Under the pieces are notes generated by a model, which saw nothing but the letters and a program-made list of their open reading frames with translations, had not been told where the DNA came from and searched no databases. A DNA stretch of 9,129 nt, taken from the NCBI GenBank assembly GCA_021850745.1, contig JAJZKX010000052.1:1-9129 (forward strand), given 5' to 3'. A program made the position numbers and the translations under genes. This document shows positions 6,356 to 9,129 of this stretch, piece by piece. The stretch is from Thermoplasmata archaeon. Its GTDB lineage: Archaea > Thermoplasmatota > Thermoplasmata > Thermoplasmatales > Thermoplasmataceae. Positions within the stretch are counted from its first letter, which is position 1; every line of letters starts with the position of its first letter.

Positions 6356-7327
6356 ATGTCGCCTGATGGAGAAATAGCATCTGTAATTATTGAAAAGATT
6401 ACGGAACTGCTTAATTATGAAATGCTTGTTTCGGCACCAGGGATAGTTGAACCCGATTCAAATTTCATGTGGGCTTCCAATTTCAGGGCACCAACTGGAA
6501 TCAACGTAATCAATGATGAGGTATTCCTCAATTTATTCCTGCCCGAAGGCTCTGAACAGGACAAGGACAAAAAGATATTTTTCAGCAGGGTAGGCGCCAA
6601 GCTTCAGGATGGCTTGTGGCAGGTTAGAAGGGATTTCAACGATCTGAGCGAAGTCTACGGTTCTGTGATCAAAATGGCGCTTGGCACATTCAGATCAGTA
6701 ATACTGGACTATTCTTACATCCAGGAGGGAAAGTATTTTGCACATTTTTCATTCAACGAAAAGGATCTGGAGGGGATTTCATCAGTACTCATATCACTTA
6801 CAGAGGTCATGAGTGGATATAAAATTGAATATCTGAAGAAGGTTCGGGAAAAAGGCAAAATGTTCAGTGGCGTTGATGAGATTGCTGAAGTTACAACGTT
6901 CAGCCTGGAGCTGTTATATCTAGACGAGGATGTGGCTGAATTCCAAAATGATACAATGTGTCATTTCGTGATGGCCAATTTTCTGGAAGGAGGGATTAAG
7001 GCAATTGGAACAACTCAAAATAATTCACCCCCTGCACTCTTAGGGCCCAGAGAGGTCATTAATGAAACTGGAAACATTTCTTACTTCAAAGTCTACAACA
7101 AAGATATAATCCAACTCGTCAAGGGTATTGCTTCTAGTTTTATCATTCTATATGGACTCTATGGGACAGTATCGGGGAATTGCATAAGGCTAATGCTTCC
7201 CATTCCAACCCAACAAACCGGCCTTTTGTTAGAAGTTTTAAATAAACTTAAGCAGGATAGCCCTGAACTGAATCTCAAGCTTCTAGAGGTCAGTAGATTT
7301 AGCGAAAACAAGTTTCGAGAATTATAG
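6356..7327 (+). CDS. divergent LGPNPG-family hypothetical protein, 323 aa
   Basis: Function unknown. This is a fourth, more distant member of the family seen at 2-2767. The order of elements is the same. VFLNLFLPE (56-64) corresponds to SLELSFFIPE of the 884 product. KKIFFSRVG (72-80) corresponds to ISIFLAQSN. A strand-helix (KYFAHFSFNEKDLEGISSVL) leads to IEYL (157-160). The C-terminus IRLMLPIPTQQTGLLLEVLNKL...NLKLLEV (277-312) is strikingly like that of the 1838-2767 product. The hallmark GPNPG after IEYL is replaced by KKVREKG, so the conserved loop is lost. The N-terminus is about 10 residues longer than in its relatives. It looks soluble, apart from one mildly hydrophobic stretch (GIASSFIILYGLYG, 257-270) that is too short and isolated to call a membrane helix. 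It has its own promoter. Confidence 0.85.
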   Translation: MSPDGEIASVIIEKITELLNYEMLVSAPGIVEPDSNFMWASNFRAPTGINVINDEVFLNLFLPEGSEQDKDKKIFFSRVGAKLQDGLWQVRRDFNDLSEVYGSVIKMALGTFRSVILDYSYIQEGKYFAHFSFNEKDLEGISSVLISLTEVMSGYKIEYLKKVREKGKMFSGVDEIAEVTTFSLELLYLDEDVAEFQNDTMCHFVMANFLEGGIKAIGTTQNNSPPALLGPREVINETGNISYFKVYNKDIIQLVKGIASSFIILYGLYGTVSGNCIRLMLPIPTQQTGLLLEVLNKLKQDSPELNLKLLEVSRFSENKFREL

Positions 7328-7409
7328 ATCAATTCTCTATTCTGTCATCAGTTAATCACTAATGAGATCGCTCAACCAGACAAGTATCTCAATTTCATAA
7401 TTCTTAGAT

Positions 7410-7493
7410 GCGAGGGATGGGATTCGAACCCACGAACTCCTACGAGACAGAATCTTAAGTCCTGCACAGTTGGCCAGGCTTTGTTACCCTCGC
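7410..7493 (-). tRNA. tRNA-Leu (anticodon UAA)
   Basis: An 84-nt cloverleaf with a long variable arm, as expected for Leu. The acceptor stem GCGAGGG/CCCTCGC pairs perfectly over 7 bp. The D stem is ACA/TGT. The anticodon stem is CAGGA/TTCTG with loop CTTAAGA, so the anticodon is TAA (positions 7457-7455) and reads UUA. The variable-arm stem is CTC/GAG. The T stem is GTGGG/CCCAT with loop TTCGAAT. CCA is not encoded and no intron is seen. A box A lies about 25-35 nt upstream. Confidence 0.96.
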
Positions 7494-7517
7494 AATTAAC
7501 CGGTTTATGCTCCGGGA

Positions 7518-7529
7518 ATATATTAAAAG
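7518..7529 (-). promoter_or_regulatory. TATA box of the tRNA-Leu gene
   Basis: On the minus strand this reads CTTTTAATATAT and ends 25 nt before the tRNA 5' end (7493). It is largely conserved in the decayed tRNA copy near 8607. Confidence 0.55.
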
Positions 7530-7618
7530 TGCTGATATTCGATGATTGAGGAGAAAGTGTCCTGTCCTGAGAATTGAATGTGGGAGAATGCCAGAATAAT
7601 TGGAGATATAATTTTTTC

Positions 7619-7648
7619 TTGTAATACGTGTATATACCTGTATTACAA
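7619..7648. repeat. 30-bp near-perfect palindrome
   Basis: Two 9-bp arms, TTGTAATAC and GTATTACAA, flank the self-complementary core GTATATAC, with a 2-bp mismatched spacer on each side. Only four of the 30 positions break the symmetry. It looks like a binding site for a dimeric or tetrameric DNA-binding protein, or a recombination core. No adjacent gene explains it. Confidence 0.6.
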
Positions 7649-7760
7649 ATCAAGTTAGTATTATTTATTGTTGTATCTGAATAGTTTGTCCAACACCAGA
7701 GAATAACGGTTTAAAAATCGATTGAGTATTATTAATCATGATAAAAGAACAGCACAACTG

Positions 7761-7803
7761 ACCCAATAGAAGCAAGATGGCTTCTATCTAAGTTTCAGTG
7801 GGT
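7761..7803 (+). repeat. hairpin-forming inverted repeat, possible small RNA
   Basis: ATAGAAGC (7766-7773) and GCTTCTAT (7780-7787) pair perfectly around the 6-nt loop AAGATG. ACCCA (7761-7765), which abuts the stem, can pair with TGGGT (7799-7803), leaving an 11-nt bulge. A TATA-like element (about 7710-7717) lies about 25 nt before 7740, so the hairpin could lie in the leader of the toxin-antitoxin transcript or in a separate small RNA. Confidence 0.35.
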
Positions 7804-7821
7804 AAGGGGAACGTATTAATG

Positions 7822-7837
7822 GTTAAACTAGTTTAAC
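7822..7837. promoter_or_regulatory. operator-like perfect palindrome of the toxin-antitoxin locus
   Basis: A perfect 16-bp palindrome (GTTAAAC, then TAGTTTAAC) lies just upstream of the antitoxin start. Its right half CTAGTTTAAC recurs as CTAGTTTGAC at 7848-7857, exactly 20 bp (two helical turns) downstream, spanning the start codon. This fits autoregulation by an AbrB-type antitoxin. It overlaps or adjoins the likely TATA region (TATTAA, 7814-7819). Confidence 0.5.
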
Positions 7838-7852
7838 TGAAGGTGAGCTAGT

Positions 7853-8112
7853 TTGACTCTCAAGTTGAAAGTTGGAAAAAAGGGCTATGTAATTCTACCC
7901 AAAGCAATTAGAGAGGCTGTTGGAATAGAAGAAGGAGACGTTCCACTGTGAGTGTCAATGAGGGCATCACACTGACGCCCTCCAAAAAATTCGACAAAGC
8001 ATCATTCGATAAGGTTGCAAGAAGACACAAGGAATCTATTCGGTCATTGAAAGATGCATAAGCTCCAGAAATCGGCGAAGCCAAGAAATACTCATTGGAG
8101 GATGAATTTTGA
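7853..8112 (+). pseudogene. AbrB/SpoVT-type antitoxin (VapB-like), broken or split
   Basis: The frame from TTG 7853 (preceded by AGGTGA at 7841-7846) gives LKLKVGKKGYVILPKAIREAVGIEEGDVPL, a typical swapped-hairpin AbrB DNA-binding domain. It ends at TGA 7949-7951 after 32 codons. The rest of the expected protein continues in a different frame from 7948 (VSVNEGITLTPSKKFDKASFDKVARR...), consistent with loss of one base. It meets a second stop, TAA, at 8059-8061, then resumes as APEIGEAKKYSLEDEF to the TGA at 8110-8112. The KYSLEDEF ending resembles the usual toxin-binding tail. Two lesions suggest decay. Alternatively, GTG 7948 (overlapping the TGA as GTGA, with GGAG at 7934-7937 ahead) could restart translation and make a separate toxin-binding peptide of 37 aa. 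The normal length would be about 85 aa. The intact toxin overlaps the 3' end. Confidence 0.75.
8097..8101 (+). promoter_or_regulatory. Shine-Dalgarno deciding the toxin TTG start
   Basis: GGAGG lies 7 nt before the TTG at 8109. The nearby ATG at 8102 is in another frame and too close. The TTG frame begins directly with the PIN hallmark VFIDTN, which supports this start. Confidence 0.6.
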
Positions 8113-8507
8113 CGGGCGTATTCATAGATACCAATTTTTTCATCTACATGAATACACCTACTAAGACTCTTGACAAATTCATCGAGCACTATGAGATGGA
8201 GCTTTCCAATAACAGAACCTTCACCAACATGATTGTATTGGATGAGTTAATTTGCGTTTCAAAGAAGAAATATTCTATTCCTGTTGAAGTTACGCTTGAA
8301 TTTATTGATTCCATGATACTTCCATTCACATCCATACTTCCACTTGAGGAGGGAGATTATCATGTTTTGAAGGACATGATTCATTATTGCCCCAAACCGC
8401 GTGATGCTTTGATTGCCTCTTCCATGAGACGGGCATCTGTTCCAGATCTCCTCAGTGAAGACAATGACTTTGACAAGGTTCCAGGAATTAACAGGCGTTG
8501 GCTTTAA
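8109..8507 (+). CDS. PIN-domain ribonuclease toxin (VapC-like), 132 aa
   Basis: This is a PIN-domain protein of the VapC toxin type. Such proteins cleave RNA with Mg2+ or Mn2+ held by a cluster of acidic residues and are neutralised by a co-transcribed antitoxin. All expected acidic positions are visible: D7 in VFIDTNFFIY, E46 in VLDEL, D99 in KPRDALIAS, and D118/D122 in SEDNDFDKV. The length is normal. It starts with TTG at 8109, overlapping the terminal TGA of the antitoxin remnant (TTGA), with a good Shine-Dalgarno sequence, so it would be translated from the antitoxin mRNA. The toxin frame is intact while the antitoxin frame is not, which is unusual. A non-toxin PIN RNase role cannot be excluded. 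The TAA stop is at 8505-8507. Confidence 0.88.
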   Translation: MTGVFIDTNFFIYMNTPTKTLDKFIEHYEMELSNNRTFTNMIVLDELICVSKKKYSIPVEVTLEFIDSMILPFTSILPLEEGDYHVLKDMIHYCPKPRDALIASSMRRASVPDLLSEDNDFDKVPGINRRWL

Positions 8508-8515
8508 CACTAGAT

Positions 8516-8607
8516 GGATATGGATTTTAGCACTACCCAAAATGATTGCCACCAGGTATATTCCCTCTTTTAAGTCCTGTATGTTGGCCAGATTTTGTTT
8601 CCTTCGG
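8516..8607 (-). pseudogene. decayed tRNA-Leu copy
   Basis: On the minus strand the 5' half matches the tRNA-Leu at 7410-7493: GAAGGAAACAAA, CTGGCCAAC and CAGGACTTAA correspond to the acceptor, D-arm and anticodon regions. The similarity extends upstream through the promoter to about 8646. By hand, 58 of 79 aligned positions are identical, with one gap. The anticodon TAA is retained. The 3' half is degraded: GAGGG no longer pairs with CAGGA, no proper T arm is left, and only short matches near the 3' end (ATCTAG, 8510-8515) remain. It cannot fold into a tRNA. Confidence 0.65.
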
Positions 8608-8745
8608 AACAAATCGCTCTTTAATCCGAAAATATAGTATAAGTGCTTTAGTTCAATGAAATGGTAAAAAGCGTTCCTCCTCCAGAAATAAATATTGTAG
8701 AACATTTGGTTTTCATATATTGGAAAAATTTCAAATTCCGCTTCC

Positions 8746-8793
8746 AAAGAGTTCAGATAATAATTCTAGGAACACTTATCACCTGAACTCTTT
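8746..8793. repeat. 11-bp perfect inverted repeat
   Basis: AAAGAGTTCAG (8746-8756) and CTGAACTCTTT (8783-8793) are exact reverse complements. The adjacent ATAA (8757-8760) and TTAT (8776-8779) can extend the stem, with a small bulge on the right arm. The loop is about 15-26 nt. It ends 11 bp before the TATA box of the 8875 gene, so it could be an operator, a terminator hairpin, or the end of a lost element. Confidence 0.5.
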
Positions 8794-8804
8794 ACAACTA
8801 TTCG

Positions 8805-8813
8805 TTTATATAA
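8805..8813 (+). promoter_or_regulatory. TATA box for the 8875 gene
   Basis: TTTATATAA predicts transcription start near 8838 and a leader of about 37 nt that contains AGGTA (8866-8870) as ribosome-binding site. A second candidate, TTATAT at 8848-8853, would give a leaderless transcript. Confidence 0.5.
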
Positions 8814-8874
8814 TGCATAAACAACTCTTTCCAAAAATGCAAATCGTTATATTGGGTTGAAAAGTAGGTACTCC

Positions 8875-9129
8875 ATGTTTGAGCCAATTTCAAAGGACAT
8901 ATTCAGATGGGGGACCATCGATGGAGAATCTGGGATAATGATGTACTCACATCTACTGTTGAGGGATAACAAAGCTGTTTTAATCGATCCTATTGCAATG
9001 CCCAAACTTTTACAAATGATCAAAGTGCTCGGTGAACCTGAAGCAGTAATAATGACCAATTACCCACATTTGCGTGGAAGCCCTCTAATTTCAAGGCAAT
9101 GGAATATTCCTTTGTTTATTCCAAGCATA
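8875..9129 (+). CDS. metallo-beta-lactamase-fold-like protein, 3'-partial
   Basis: The first 85 residues of a protein that runs off the window. The layout matches the N-terminus of the metallo-hydrolase fold: DIFRWGTIDGESG, a strand (MMYSHLLLRDN), KAVLIDPIAMPKL (the VLIDP strand-turn), an amphipathic helix (MIKVLGEP), the strand EAVIMTN, then YPHLRGSPLISRQWNIPLFIP. In active enzymes the strand is followed by HxHxDH. Here the place reads TNYPHLRG, so only one of the metal-binding histidines is present. It may belong to a non-catalytic or altered subgroup of the superfamily. The ATG at 8875 has AGGTA in front and its own promoter. The rest of the protein is not visible, so the function stays open. 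Confidence 0.7.
   Translation, partial: MFEPISKDIFRWGTIDGESGIMMYSHLLLRDNKAVLIDPIAMPKLLQMIKVLGEPEAVIMTNYPHLRGSPLISRQWNIPLFIPSI

Larger units (their letters stand above)
7494..7852. other. intergenic region with several symmetric elements, no gene
   Basis: No credible reading frame is present; a minus-strand frame here overlaps the tRNA and has no coding character. The region holds the tRNA promoter, a 30-bp near-palindrome (7619-7648), and a TATA-like TTTAAAAA near 7710-7717. It also holds a hairpin-forming stretch (7761-7803) and an operator-like palindrome (7822-7837). Confidence 0.5.
8508..8874. other. gene-free stretch after the toxin
   Basis: Apart from the tRNA remnant (8516-8607 and its promoter-like flank to 8646), I see no gene. 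A minus-strand open frame (8259-8747) runs antisense through the toxin and the tRNA remnant and has no coding character. An inverted repeat (8746-8793) and the promoter of the next gene occupy the right part. Confidence 0.5.

Noticed and set aside
7372..7653. 93-codon minus-strand frame
   Set aside because: It includes the whole tRNA-Leu gene and its promoter; a tRNA explains the sequence better.
7738..7761. Seven-codon frame starting at ATG 7738
   Set aside because: It is interrupted after MIKEQHN and precedes a hairpin; there is no ribosome-binding site or other sign of translation.
8259..8747. 162-codon open frame on the minus strand
   Set aside because: It runs antisense to most of the PIN toxin gene and through the tRNA-Leu remnant. 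Its residue make-up looks like antisense translation, and no start signal supports it.
7494..8874. CRISPR array or insertion sequence in the accessory segment
   Set aside because: The repeats here are single inverted repeats or palindromes, not regularly spaced direct repeats, and there is no transposase or integrase frame.

Overview
The window looks like a piece of an archaeal chromosome, most likely from the Thermoplasmata (Thermoplasmatales-like). Evidence for this is the leaderless gene starts with a TATA-like hexamer centred about 27 nt upstream, heavy AGG/AGA (Arg) and ATA (Ile) codon use, a tRNA-Leu with no encoded CCA, moderate GC, and an AbrB/PIN toxin-antitoxin locus. The lineage is inferred from these traits; no database match was run.

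Layout: (1) Positions 2-3335 hold a cluster of unrecognised proteins. Three belong to one paralogous family of about 310 aa with a YLGPN(P/R)G motif. The first runs off the left edge (2-820, +); the other two form a tail-to-tail pair (884-1816, + and 1838-2767, -). An unrelated hypothetical protein (2850-3335, -) follows. (2) Positions 3336-3847 are intergenic, with a possible C/D-box-like RNA and the permease promoter. (3) Positions 3848-6262 carry an APC-type amino-acid permease and a heme O synthase (ctaB). (4) Positions 6356-7327 carry a fourth, divergent member of the paralogous family. (5) From 7410 to the right edge lies a sparse, accessory-looking segment. It holds a functional-looking tRNA-Leu(UAA) on the minus strand, a 30-bp near-palindrome, a small hairpin, and a VapBC-like toxin-antitoxin locus whose antitoxin is split or broken while the PIN toxin is intact. 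It also holds a decayed second copy of the tRNA-Leu gene, an 11-bp inverted repeat, and the N-terminus of a metallo-beta-lactamase-fold-like protein that runs off the right edge.

The genes do not form one long operon: nearly every one has its own TATA-like element. The permease imports amino acids or similar amines. CtaB makes heme O for a terminal oxidase whose genes are not in view. The paralogous family has no function I can assign. It is the most likely novelty here, together with the split antitoxin and the segment bounded by the intact and decayed tRNA-Leu copies.
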